Positions 13,139 through 21,319 of a DNA stretch of 21,379 bases are shown here, piece after piece (positions within the stretch are counted from its first letter, which is position 1; the number at the start of each line of letters is the position of its first letter). Source of the stretch: Prevotella sp. UBA6429 (lineage in GTDB: Bacteria; Bacteroidota; Bacteroidia; Bacteroidales; Bacteroidaceae). Both the position numbers and the translations under genes were made by a program. The stretch lies in assembly GCA_002437285.1 (NCBI GenBank), contig DJOV01000001.1, positions 1 to 21,379 on the forward strand, given 5' to 3'. Under the pieces are notes generated by a model. The model was not told the DNA's origin. It saw only the letters and a list, made by a program, of their open reading frames with translations, and did no database searches.

Positions 13139-16100
13139 TTGAATTTAAACGACATCCAGAAACTCTATGGCACCTTGCCTCAGGCAGGTGCCATGCTTCA
13201 TTCGCTGGGAGACAGATCGCTAAGAGACGTTTTCCTGCAGGGGTTGTTGGCCTCTTCCGCCCCCATGCTTTTTGGCGGGGTGGCCCGGCGTTTGCGTCGT
13301 GATGTGGTGTTTGTGCTGGCAGACGCTGATGAGGCCGGATACTTCTACAATGACCTCAACGGCCAGCAGGCCAGCGGTCCCGAGTCTTCTTCTTCCGCTC
13401 CCGTGCAGCCTTACGAACCCCTGTTCTTCCCATCGAGCTATCGCCGTGCCGTGAAATATGGCCAGCGAGATGCGGCCAATGGCATCTTGCGCACTGAGGT
13501 GCTGGCCAAGGTGGCCGCCCATGCCGCCCCGGCGAGCGGCACGCCGCAAGAGGCTCGTCGGCCGCTGTTCATCGTGACTTACCCCGAAGCATTGGCTGAG
13601 CTGGTCGTGTCGCAGACGCATCTCGATGAGCGGCGTGTGTCGTTGAAAGCCAACCAGACCATCGATGTCACAGACTTGGTGCACCGCTTGCGCGACTTGG
13701 GTTTCAAGGAGGTCGATTATGTCTATGAGCCCGGACAGTTTGCCCAGCGCGGAAGCATACTCGACATCTATTCCTTCTCCAGCGAACTGCCCTTCCGCAT
13801 CGACTTCTTTGGTGATGAGGTGGACACCATCCGTACGTTCACGGTGGAGGACCAGCTGTCGAAAGACCGCAAAACAGAGATAGAGATAGTGCCCGAGTTG
13901 GCGTCGTCGACCACTGAGAAGGTGCCCTTCCTGGAGTTCCTGCCCGATGATGCCGTGTTGGCGATGAAAGACTTGGCCTTTGTGCGCGACACGATAGAGC
14001 GCATCTACAATGAGGGCTTCTCCTCGCAGGCGCTCACCGAACGTCTCGAAGGGGCCACCGAGATGGAGCAAGAGCAGATACGGAGCGACATGACGCGCGA
14101 CATGAACCTGTGTACATCGTCCCGGTTCATGCGTGATGCCGACCGATTCCAACACGTCTTCTTCGGTCCTTCAGTGACCGATTCATCCTCCTCGTCAGGC
14201 ACGCAGGCGCTCACGGCCAACCGTGAAAGTGTGCACATCAGCTTTCACACCACCCCCCAACCCTTGTTTCACAAGAACTTTGACCTGCTCCGCCAGGCCC
14301 TTGAGGACTATCTCCTCCAGGGTTACAAGATTTACATCCTGGCGGACAGCGTGAAGCAACAGGAGCGCCTGAAGGACATCTTCGACGAGACTGGGGCCGA
14401 TCCCGAACGGTCCGCCTCCAACGCCCAACGCTCGCGCATCACGTTCACGCCAGTTGACAAGACGGTGCATGAAGGGTTTGCCGACAACGACTTGCACGCT
14501 TGCTTCTTCACCGATCATCAGATCTTCGACCGTTTCCACAAGTATAATCTCAAGTCAGACAGTGCGCGGGCGGGAAAGATGGCCCTCACGATGAAGGAAC
14601 TGCAGGAGATGGAGCCCGGCGACTACATTGTGCATGTGGACCTCGGCATTGGCAAGTTTGGCGGCTTGGTGCGGGTGCCCACGCCCGATGGAACCTACCA
14701 GGAGGTCATCCGCATCATCTACCAGAACAACGACAAGGTGGACGTGTCCATCCACTCGCTCTACAAGATTTCCAAGTATCGTCGCAGCGACACGGGCGAA
14801 CCGCCCCGGCTGAGCACACTCGGCACCGGTGCATGGGAGCGCCTGAAGGAGAAGACGAAGAAGAAGATCAAGGACATAGCGCGCGATCTCATTCGCCTTT
14901 ACGCCAAGCGCCGCCATGAGAAAGGATATGCCTTTTCACCCGACAACTTCATGCAGCACGAGCTGGAGGCCAGTTTCCTCTACGAGGACACGCCCGACCA
15001 GCTCCGCACCACGCAAGAGGTGAAGGCCGACATGGAGCGTGCCCAGCCCATGGACCGGCTGGTCTGCGGGGATGTGGGCTTCGGAAAGACGGAGATTGCG
15101 GTGCGTGCCGCGTTCAAGGCCGCATGCGACTCCAAGCAGGTGGCGGTCCTGGTGCCCACCACGGTGCTGGCCTACCAGCATTACCAGACGTTCCGAAAGC
15201 GTCTCAACGACTTCCCCGTCAGGGTCGATTACCTGTCGCGAGCACGGTCTGCCAAGCAGACCAAGCAGGTGCTGGCAGACCTGGAAGCGGGCAAGGTCGA
15301 CATCGTCGTGGGCACGCATAAACTCTTGGGAAAGAGTGTGAAATGGCATGACTTGGGGTTGCTTATCATCGACGAGGAGCAGAAGTTTGGTGTCTCGACC
15401 AAGGAGAAGCTCCGAAAGTTGAAGACCAACATCGACACCCTCACCATGTCGGCCACACCCATCCCCCGCACCCTGCAGTTCTCTCTCATGGGCGCCCGCG
15501 ACATGAGCATCATCCGCACGCCTCCTCCCAACCGTTACCCCATCCATACGGAGCTCTGCACCTTTGAGGGGAGCGTCATCGCTGATGCCATCAACTTCGA
15601 GATGAGCCGCAACGGGCAGGTCTACTTCGTGAGTGACCGCATAGCCGGGCTGACGCACATTGCCGAGGTGATTCACAAGTATGTGCCCGATGCCCGGGTG
15701 GCAATCGGTCATGGGCAGATGCCTCCGGAGAAGTTGGAGGAGATCATCATGGGCTTCATCAACTACGATTACGACGTGCTGCTCTCCACCACCATCGTGG
15801 AGAACGGCATCGACATCTCCAATGCCAACACCATCATCATCAACGACGCCCACCACTTCGGCCTCTCAGACCTGCACCAGATGCGTGGCCGTGTGGGGCG
15901 AAGCAATCGCAAGGCCTTCTGCTACCTCATGGCACCGCCACGCAGCGTGCTCACGCCCGAGGCTCGCCGGCGCCTTGAGGCCCTGGAGACCTTCTCGGAG
16001 CTGGGTAGCGGCTTCAACCTGGCCATGCAAGACCTTGACATCCGCGGGGCAGGCAACTTGCTGGGAGCGGAGCAGAGCGGCTTTATGGAAGACTTGGGAT

Positions 16101-16675
16101 ATGAGACCTACCAGAAGATTCTCAACCAGGCCGTGACGGAGCTGAAGAACGACGAGTTCTCCGACCTCTACGCACAGGACATCGCCCAGGGCAAGGAGGT
16201 GTCGGGCGACGAGTTTGTGGAAGACTGCGCCGTTGACAGCGACTTGCAGATGTATTTCCCCGAGACTTATGTGCCTGGCAGTGCCGAGCGCATGCTGCTC
16301 TATCGCGAGCTCGACAACATCGACCGTGACGAGGCGCTCGATGCCTACCGCAAACGCTTGGAAGACCGCTTCGGCCCTGTGCCTCGCGAAGGCGAGGAGC
16401 TGATGCAGGTGGTGACGCTGCGGCGTGTGGGCAAGCGGCTGGGATGTGAGAAGATCGTGTTGCGACATGGCCTCATGAACCTGCAGTTTGTCTCCCGGCA
16501 AGACAGTCCGTTCTATCAGAGCAAGGCTTTCGGGCGCATCATCCGTTATGTCATGGCCAATCCCCGTCGTTGCCAGTTCAAGGACTCGCATGGCCATCGC
16601 CTCATCCAGGTGAAGGGGGTGCCCTCGGTGGCCGATGCTGTCGGTGTGCTTCGCCAAATGGAAAAACAAGAATAA
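13139..16675 (+). CDS. mfd: transcription-repair coupling factor
   Basis: Mfd removes RNA polymerase stalled at DNA lesions and recruits UvrA. The 1178-residue length is normal. The N-terminal third is the UvrB-like region (FFPSSYRRAVKYGQRD, EPGQFAQRGSILDIYSF). The RNA-polymerase-interacting domain begins near residue 490 (EPGDYIVHVDLGIGKF). The translocase follows: CGDVGFGKTE with Lys650, IIDEEQKFG with Asp745, TMSATPIPRTL, and QMRGRVGRSNR. The C-terminal TRCF domain follows. The start is TTG at 13139: a stop codon lies three codons upstream, and NLNDIQKLYGTLPQ fits the usual Bacteroidetes N-terminus, whereas the first ATG (13193) would lose it. No consensus promoter is visible; the palindromic repeat ends about 20 nt upstream. 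Short Ser-rich inserts occur near residues 84-88 and 350-354. Confidence 0.95.
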   Translation: MNLNDIQKLYGTLPQAGAMLHSLGDRSLRDVFLQGLLASSAPMLFGGVARRLRRDVVFVLADADEAGYFYNDLNGQQASGPESSSSAPVQPYEPLFFPSSYRRAVKYGQRDAANGILRTEVLAKVAAHAAPASGTPQEARRPLFIVTYPEALAELVVSQTHLDERRVSLKANQTIDVTDLVHRLRDLGFKEVDYVYEPGQFAQRGSILDIYSFSSELPFRIDFFGDEVDTIRTFTVEDQLSKDRKTEIEIVPELASSTTEKVPFLEFLPDDAVLAMKDLAFVRDTIERIYNEGFSSQALTERLEGATEMEQEQIRSDMTRDMNLCTSSRFMRDADRFQHVFFGPSVTDSSSSSGTQALTANRESVHISFHTTPQPLFHKNFDLLRQALEDYLLQGYKIYILADSVKQQERLKDIFDETGADPERSASNAQRSRITFTPVDKTVHEGFADNDLHACFFTDHQIFDRFHKYNLKSDSARAGKMALTMKELQEMEPGDYIVHVDLGIGKFGGLVRVPTPDGTYQEVIRIIYQNNDKVDVSIHSLYKISKYRRSDTGEPPRLSTLGTGAWERLKEKTKKKIKDIARDLIRLYAKRRHEKGYAFSPDNFMQHELEASFLYEDTPDQLRTTQEVKADMERAQPMDRLVCGDVGFGKTEIAVRAAFKAACDSKQVAVLVPTTVLAYQHYQTFRKRLNDFPVRVDYLSRARSAKQTKQVLADLEAGKVDIVVGTHKLLGKSVKWHDLGLLIIDEEQKFGVSTKEKLRKLKTNIDTLTMSATPIPRTLQFSLMGARDMSIIRTPPPNRYPIHTELCTFEGSVIADAINFEMSRNGQVYFVSDRIAGLTHIAEVIHKYVPDARVAIGHGQMPPEKLEEIIMGFINYDYDVLLSTTIVENGIDISNANTIIINDAHHFGLSDLHQMRGRVGRSNRKAFCYLMAPPRSVLTPEARRRLEALETFSELGSGFNLAMQDLDIRGAGNLLGAEQSGFMEDLGYETYQKILNQAVTELKNDEFSDLYAQDIAQGKEVSGDEFVEDCAVDSDLQMYFPETYVPGSAERMLLYRELDNIDRDEALDAYRKRLEDRFGPVPREGEELMQVVTLRRVGKRLGCEKIVLRHGLMNLQFVSRQDSPFYQSKAFGRIIRYVMANPRRCQFKDSHGHRLIQVKGVPSVADAVGVLRQMEKQE

Positions 16676-16683
16676 AAAAACTC

Positions 16684-16718
16684 AGGCCCTGTGGTCGTGG
16701 CGACCACAGGGCCTTTTT
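16684..16718 (+). terminator. intrinsic terminator after mfd
   Basis: AGGCCCTGTGGTCG (16684-16697) pairs perfectly with CGACCACAGGGCCT (16701-16714) around a TGG loop, followed by TTTTT. It begins 9 nt after the mfd stop codon, preceded by an A-run. The T-run ends only 11 nt before the ATG of the next gene, so it also sits in the symporter leader. Confidence 0.9.
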
Positions 16719-16729
16719 CACATATCATA

Positions 16730-18154
16730 ATGGATATACTTCTGACCGTCGTCCTTTATTTCTGCGCCCTGTTTGTCGTGAGCCGGTTCACCGCCCGGCG
16801 CTCAAGCAACGACACATTCTATCGGGCCAACCGGCGTTCGCCTTGGTACATGGTGGCGTTTGGCATGGTGGGCGCGTCCATCTCGGGCGTAACCTTCGTG
16901 TCGGTGCCAGGCATGGTGATGAAGACGCAGATGACCTACGTGCAGACCTGCCTGGGCTTCATCTTGGGCTATTTCGCCGTGGCGTTCCTCTTGTTGCCCG
17001 TCTATTATAAGTTGAACCTGACCACCATCTACACCTATCTGGGCCGGCGCCTTGGGCGAAGGTCCTACAAGACGGGGGCCTGGTTCTTTCTCGTGTCGAA
17101 GATGACCGGTGCCGCTGTGCGTTTTTATGTGGTGTGCATCATCCTGCAACGCTTTGTGCTCGACGGCTATGGCGTGCCCTTTCCCCTGACGGTGGTGGCC
17201 ATGGTGGCCCTCATCTGGCTCTACACCCGCCGAGGAGGCGTGAAGACGCTGGTGTGGACCGACACCTTCCAGACCGCGTGCATGTTTACCGCCTTGCTGC
17301 TCATCATCATCCATGTGATGGGCGCCCTGGACATGACGGCGTCCCAGGCGCTGTCGGCCGTGGCAGCCGACAGCCATTCGCGTATGTTTGTGATGGACGA
17401 CTGGGTGTCGAAGCAGAACTTCTGGAAGCAGTTTCTCAGTGGCGTGTTCATCGTGATCGTGATGACGGGGCTCGACCAAGACATGATGCAGAAGAACCTG
17501 ACGTGCAAGACCCTGCGTGAGGCGCAGAAAGACATGTGCACCTATGGCTTCGCCTTTGTGCCGGCCAACCTGTTGTTCATGTGCCTGGGCGTGTTGCTGA
17601 TGCTTCTGGCCCAGCGCCAAGGCGTGGCACTTCCTCAGTCGGGCGATGAGCTGCTGCCCCTCTTTGCCGCCACGGGACGCCTGGGGTCGGCGGTGGTGGT
17701 GCTCTTCACGGTGGGCATCGTGGCAGCTTCGTTCAGCAGTGCCGACTCGGCGCTGACCTCACTCACCACCAGCTATTGCGTCGACATCTGCGGACGCCAT
17801 GCCGACGAGCGTCTCCGCAAGCGCGCCCATGTGGGCATGGCGGTGGTCTTCATCGTGTTCATCCTGGCCTTCCGCGCCATCAATTCCACCAGCGTCATCG
17901 ATGCCATCTACATCCTTTGCTCTTACACTTACGGGCCGTTGCTGGGCCTTTTCGCCTATGGGCTGCTTACCAAGAGAGGCGCCAACGACCGGGCTGTTCC
18001 CTATGTCGCTGTCGCCTCTCCTGTGTTATGCTATGCGCTCAATGATGTGGTAAGCCGCACCACGGGCTACCAGCTTGGCTATGAGCTGCTGATGCTCAAT
18101 GGCATGTTGACCTTCCTGGGCCTATGGGTAAGCCCGTGCTTCAAGCGGGGCTGA
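16730..18154 (+). CDS. sodium:solute symporter (SSS family)
   Basis: The 474-residue protein has about 13 likely membrane helices and belongs to the SSS family, which couples uptake of a solute to sodium entry. It begins with a helix, then FYRANRRSPWYMVAFGMVGA, the usual start of the family core. TVGIVAASFSSADSALTSL (about residues 330-348) is the conserved Ser/Asp segment that helps form the sodium site. The substrate (sugar, sialic acid, proline and others are known in the family) cannot be told. The frame also has a GTG start at 16691, but that lies within the terminator hairpin and upstream of it, so ATG 16730 is chosen. It converges on trxB with only 4 nt between stop codons. Confidence 0.92.
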   Translation: MDILLTVVLYFCALFVVSRFTARRSSNDTFYRANRRSPWYMVAFGMVGASISGVTFVSVPGMVMKTQMTYVQTCLGFILGYFAVAFLLLPVYYKLNLTTIYTYLGRRLGRRSYKTGAWFFLVSKMTGAAVRFYVVCIILQRFVLDGYGVPFPLTVVAMVALIWLYTRRGGVKTLVWTDTFQTACMFTALLLIIIHVMGALDMTASQALSAVAADSHSRMFVMDDWVSKQNFWKQFLSGVFIVIVMTGLDQDMMQKNLTCKTLREAQKDMCTYGFAFVPANLLFMCLGVLLMLLAQRQGVALPQSGDELLPLFAATGRLGSAVVVLFTVGIVAASFSSADSALTSLTTSYCVDICGRHADERLRKRAHVGMAVVFIVFILAFRAINSTSVIDAIYILCSYTYGPLLGLFAYGLLTKRGANDRAVPYVAVASPVLCYALNDVVSRTTGYQLGYELLMLNGMLTFLGLWVSPCFKRG

Positions 18155-18158
18155 CCGT

Positions 18159-19088
18159 TTACCGGTTGAGGAACCACTCGGCCTCCAGCGCTGCCTTGCA
18201 GCCCGAGCCCGCTGCCACGATGGCCTGCCGGTAGGACGGGTCGGCGCAGTCGCCGGCCGCGAAGACACCGGCCACACTGGTGCGTGGCGACGCTCCCTGG
18301 GTCTTGATGTATCCCACCTCGTCCATGTCCACCTTGCCGCGGAAGATGTCGGTGTTGGGCTTGTGGCCGATGGCCAGGAAGAAACCGTCGATGGGCAGGT
18401 CATACCGTTTCTCGTCCGTCTCGCCCTTGCGCCACACCACGTGTGCTCCCTCCACGCCGTTGTCGCCGTAGAGGCCCACGGTGTTGGTCTCGTAGAGGAT
18501 CTCGATCTTGGGATTGTCCTCCACACGCTTGCGCATGATGTCGGAGGCGCGCAGATAGGGCTTGCGCACGATCATGTACACCTTCTTGCACAGTCCGGCC
18601 AGGTAGGTGGCTTCCTCGCAGGCCGTGTCTCCGCCGCCCACGACCGCCACGACCTTCTTGCGATAGAAGAAGCCGTCGCAGGTGGCGCAGGCCGACACGC
18701 CCTGTCCGTTGTATTTCTTCTCGTCGTCCAGGCCCAGATACTTGGCCGAGGCGCCCGTGGCGATGATGATGGTGTCAGCCTCCACCTGGTCGCCGCGGTC
18801 GGTGGTGACCACATAGGGCCGCTTGGTGAGGTCCACATCGGTGATGATGCCGTCGCGGATGTCGGCGCCGAAGCGCTCGGCCTGCTGCCTGATCTCCATC
18901 ATCATCTGGTTGGCGTCGACCCCCTCGGGGTATCCGGGGAAGTTCTCCACGATGGTGGTCTGTGTCAGTTGGCCGCCTGTCTGTATGCCGCAATACTCGA
19001 TGGGGCTGAGGTTGGCCCGTCCGGCGTAGATGGCCGCCGTGTATCCGGCGGGGCCGCTGCCGATGATGAGGCACTTTGTGTGTTCCAT
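18159..19088 (-). CDS. trxB: thioredoxin-disulfide reductase
   Basis: TrxB passes electrons from NADPH through FAD and a redox disulfide to thioredoxin in the cytoplasm. The 309-residue length is typical. The FAD motif GSGPAG starts at residue 10. The active-site pair is in SACATCDGF, Cys134 and Cys137. GGGDTACEEA is the NADPH-binding loop, and GVFAAGDCAD the C-terminal FAD motif. It lies 18 nt downstream of the peroxidase gene on the same strand and has no promoter of its own in that gap, so the two are one transcript. The pairing makes sense because the peroxidase appears thioredoxin-dependent. Confidence 0.96.
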   Translation of the reverse strand: MEHTKCLIIGSGPAGYTAAIYAGRANLSPIEYCGIQTGGQLTQTTIVENFPGYPEGVDANQMMMEIRQQAERFGADIRDGIITDVDLTKRPYVVTTDRGDQVEADTIIIATGASAKYLGLDDEKKYNGQGVSACATCDGFFYRKKVVAVVGGGDTACEEATYLAGLCKKVYMIVRKPYLRASDIMRKRVEDNPKIEILYETNTVGLYGDNGVEGAHVVWRKGETDEKRYDLPIDGFFLAIGHKPNTDIFRGKVDMDEVGYIKTQGASPRTSVAGVFAAGDCADPSYRQAIVAAGSGCKAALEAEWFLNR

Positions 19089-19106
19089 GTCTTCTGGGGT
19101 TGGGGG

Positions 19107-19658
19107 TTAGGCCAGGAGCTCCTCGATGTCCTTGGCGATGTTTTCGATTTTCTCTGTGGGCTCATAGCGCTTCACGACCTGGCCCTTCTTGTTGACGAGA
19201 AACTTGGTGAAGTTCCACTTGATGTCGGATGTCTCTCGCCAGTTGGGATCGGCCTTGTCGAGCAAGTCCACCAGCACGGGGGCAATCTTGTGCGTCATGT
19301 CGAAGCCGGCAAATCCCTTCTGCTCCTTGAGAAACTTGAACAGGGGGTCGGCGTCGGGACCATTGACCTTGACTTTCTTGAACCGTGGGAATTCGGTGCC
19401 ATAGGTGAGCTTGCAGAACTCATGTATCTTCTCGTCGGTGCCGGGTGCCTGCTGGCCAAACTGGTTGCAGGGGAAATCGAGGATTTCGAAGCCTTGTGAG
19501 TGATATTTCTCGTAGAGTGCCTCCAGCTCCGTGTAAGTGGGGGTGAAACCGCACTTCGTGGCCGTGTTGACAATGAGGAGCACCTCATTGGAATATTCCT
19601 TGAGTGAAACGTTGCCACCTTTGCGGTCCTTGACCGAAAACTCGTAAACAGTTCTCAT
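19107..19658 (-). CDS. glutathione peroxidase-family, likely thioredoxin-dependent peroxidase
   Basis: The 183-residue product reduces hydroperoxides. Catalytic Cys36 lies in NTATKCGFTPTY (cysteine, not selenocysteine), and the other tetrad residues are Gln70 in FGQQAPGT, Trp148 and Asn149 in KWNFTKFLV. Cys64 is in DFPCNQFG, and Cys82 in HEFCK. Cys36 and Cys82 match in number the peroxidatic and resolving cysteines of yeast Gpx3, the pattern of enzymes that form an internal disulfide and are recycled by thioredoxin. A stretch of about 20 extra residues (116-146) before the WNF motif makes it longer than the ~160-residue norm. No signal peptide, so cytoplasmic. It leads the gpx-trxB pair. Confidence 0.93.
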   Translation of the reverse strand: MRTVYEFSVKDRKGGNVSLKEYSNEVLLIVNTATKCGFTPTYTELEALYEKYHSQGFEILDFPCNQFGQQAPGTDEKIHEFCKLTYGTEFPRFKKVKVNGPDADPLFKFLKEQKGFAGFDMTHKIAPVLVDLLDKADPNWRETSDIKWNFTKFLVNKKGQVVKRYEPTEKIENIAKDIEELLA

Positions 19659-19699
19659 TTTTTGTTTTCTTTGGTTTGTTATGTTGTTTAATTTGTATG

Positions 19700-19707
19700 C
19701 AAAAATA
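19700..19707 (-). promoter_or_regulatory. -7 box of the gpx-trxB promoter
   Basis: On the minus strand TATTTTTG (19707-19700) matches TAnnTTTG, 41 nt before the start codon at 19658. No TTTG lies at the expected -33 distance. No clear binding site for a peroxide regulator was recognised. Confidence 0.55.
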
Positions 19708-19859
19708 CGAAAATAGGCGGAGAATAGCGTTTTTGTGCCAGTGGTTTTTTCAAGAATTAATGATATTTATGGATATGGTGGAGGGTGGGGTAGGGCTTCA
19801 TGGGCCTGTTTCCCCACCGCGCGATAGGGATTTTCCCCTAAAGAATAGGAGCATGATGC

Positions 19860-19890
19860 TTGCGGGAGCGGATAAGAATGACTATTTTTG
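19860..19890 (+). promoter_or_regulatory. promoter of the tandem lipoprotein genes
   Basis: TTG at 19860-19862 is followed after 20 nt by TATTTTTG at 19883-19890. The ATG at 19929 is 38 nt downstream. The rest of the 270-bp gap upstream shows only a G/C-rich stem, GGTGGGG (19784-19790) with CCCCACC (19812-19818), of unknown meaning. Confidence 0.65.
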
Positions 19891-19928
19891 CAGCATAGAA
19901 CAGTAAGAACATCCAAAACACTGCGATT

Positions 19929-20486
19929 ATGAAAAAGATTTCTACCCTAATGACCGTGGTCCTTGTGACCCTGATGGCCTTGACGCTCACCTCTTGTGAT
20001 GAGGACTCAAACATAGCCTATACGCTCGAAGGCACGTGGCGAGGCAACATGTATGTCAGTTCCGTCTATGACGGATACACCTACGACGCCACCTACACGG
20101 AGCTCTGCTTCCTGCGCGACCCCTACCGCTACAGTTCGGGCAAGGGCTACTGGATAGACCACTATGCCGGCGACGCCCCCTGGCGTTATGTGGCCAACCA
20201 CACGGAGTGGCGTGTGAGCAACGGCGTGATTCGCATCCACCTGCTGGAAGAGGACTCGTACGTGGAGATAGCCAACTACCGTCTTGACGACAACTACTTC
20301 GACGGCAGTATCCTCTATGGCAACTCGGTGGTCGACTTCCAGATGACCCACGTGTCGTCGCCCAACTGGAACGACTATGGCTACGGCTACGATTACTGGG
20401 GTGGCTACTATGCCAAGCCCGCCCCCGGCACACGTGGCGTGTCACAAGCCGACAAGCCCGTGAGAATATTCAGAAGTGACAAGTGA
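19929..20486 (+). CDS. surface-type lipoprotein, first of a tandem pair
   Basis: The 185-residue product has a lipoprotein signal with lipobox LTSC (Cys23). Right after the cysteine come Asp-Glu-Asp, an acidic pattern known in Bacteroidetes as a lipoprotein export signal, so surface exposure is likely (inference). The body begins with LEGTWRGNMY, then many aromatic residues, WRVSNGVIRIHL and NYRLDDNYFDGSILYG. The C-terminal 50 residues are Tyr/Gly-rich (YGYGYDYWGGYYA). The L-x-G-x-W-R-G start and strand-rich body suggest a lipocalin-like barrel, but I recognise no named family. The next gene repeats the same layout. Confidence 0.82.
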   Translation: MKKISTLMTVVLVTLMALTLTSCDEDSNIAYTLEGTWRGNMYVSSVYDGYTYDATYTELCFLRDPYRYSSGKGYWIDHYAGDAPWRYVANHTEWRVSNGVIRIHLLEEDSYVEIANYRLDDNYFDGSILYGNSVVDFQMTHVSSPNWNDYGYGYDYWGGYYAKPAPGTRGVSQADKPVRIFRSDK

Positions 20487-20533
20487 GCTTCACGCCCATG
20501 GTGTGAAACAAAACAAAAAAGGAGAAATAAAGC

Positions 20534-21205
20534 ATGAAACGCACGATGAAAACAATGAAGATGATGTGGGCGCTGCTGCTCATGGTTGTGCCCCTGCTGC
20601 TGACAAGCTGCGATGAGTGGGAACCCGACTGGTACTACAATTATAACTATGGTGGCAACTACCGTGGGGACAACCGCCCCAGCGGCAACGACGACGAGGA
20701 CTTCTGCGTGAGCATGGCGCAGACGCTGGCCGGACAATGGCGCGGCGAGCTCATGGCCTACGAGATCGACACGGCAGGCGTGGCCGTGGACAGCATCCTC
20801 TACAGCACCGACATCGAGTTCAAGCAGTATAACAGCAAGAGCATCAGTGGCACGGGCACGCAGTATGACTATGAGGTCACCTACGACACCGATGGCAAGC
20901 AGCACATCGCGACGGAGCCTTTCACGCGCAACTTCACTTGGTATATCGACCCCAACAACGGGACCATCTACCTGACCTATAAGGAACAGCACAGTGACGG
21001 CACGACAAGCGACTACGTGATGACAATCGCCTATGATGACCTCAATCTCGACGAACGCACCTTCACGGGGTATCTCTGGTCGGCAGACGGCGCAGAGGTC
21101 GACGACTTCTGGTTCAACCGATACCAGGGCGACAGTGGCGCCAAGAGCGCACTGCCTGTGGCCGACAAACATAAGGTGGTGAAGCTGAAGCTTGTGATGC
21201 GCTGA
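20534..21205 (+). CDS. surface-type lipoprotein, second of a tandem pair
   Basis: The 223-residue product has lipobox LTSC at Cys26, followed by Asp-Glu-Trp-Glu, again acidic. A Tyr/Asn/Gly-rich linker (WYYNYNYGGNYRGDN) leads into a body with the order of its neighbour: LAGQWRGEL, TWYIDPNNGTIYLTY, then YDDLNLDERTFTGYL. Sequence identity is low but the shared landmarks make them likely paralogues. Unusually for this window there is a good ribosome binding site: AGGAG at 20520-20524, 9 nt before ATG 20534. Two further ATGs (20546, 20555) are in frame. The gap to the first gene is 47 nt with no promoter, so they share a transcript. Confidence 0.82.
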   Translation: MKRTMKTMKMMWALLLMVVPLLLTSCDEWEPDWYYNYNYGGNYRGDNRPSGNDDEDFCVSMAQTLAGQWRGELMAYEIDTAGVAVDSILYSTDIEFKQYNSKSISGTGTQYDYEVTYDTDGKQHIATEPFTRNFTWYIDPNNGTIYLTYKEQHSDGTTSDYVMTIAYDDLNLDERTFTGYLWSADGAEVDDFWFNRYQGDSGAKSALPVADKHKVVKLKLVMR

Positions 21206-21224
21206 GGCCAGCCCAGACGAAAAG

Positions 21225-21260
21225 CGGGGCGTGCGGAAACTCATGTTTCCGTGCGCCCCG
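21225..21260 (+). terminator. strong hairpin terminator after the lipoprotein pair
   Basis: CGGGGCGTGCGGAAAC (21225-21240) pairs with GTTTCCGTGCGCCCCG (21245-21260) along all 16 positions, two of them G-U, around a TCAT loop. A short T-rich stretch (ATGTTTT) follows. It begins 19 nt after the stop codon of the second lipoprotein gene. Confidence 0.8.
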
Positions 21261-21289
21261 AATGTTTTCCGGATCTTCCGTAATTTCTC

Positions 21290-21319
21290 TTGCCATAGGA
21301 CTTTCTGTAAATATCTTTG
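21290..21319 (+). promoter_or_regulatory. promoter pointing out of the right edge
   Basis: TTG at 21290-21292 is followed after 19 nt by TATCTTTG at 21312-21319. No start codon with a clear gene follows within the last 60 nt of the window, so the gene it serves lies beyond the edge. Confidence 0.6.

Noticed and set aside
18131..18152. Bulged AGCCC/GGGCT stem at the end of the symporter gene as a terminator
   Set aside because: It lies within the coding end, has a bulge and no T-run, so termination between the convergent genes is unproven.
18363..19499. 378-codon plus-strand frame across trxB and gpx
   Set aside because: It spans two well-supported minus-strand genes and the gap between them; its content is a shadow of their codon bias.
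19784..19818. GGTGGGG/CCCCACC stem between gpx and the lipoproteins as a regulatory hairpin
   Set aside because: The 21-nt loop and lack of any linked signal make it too weak to call.
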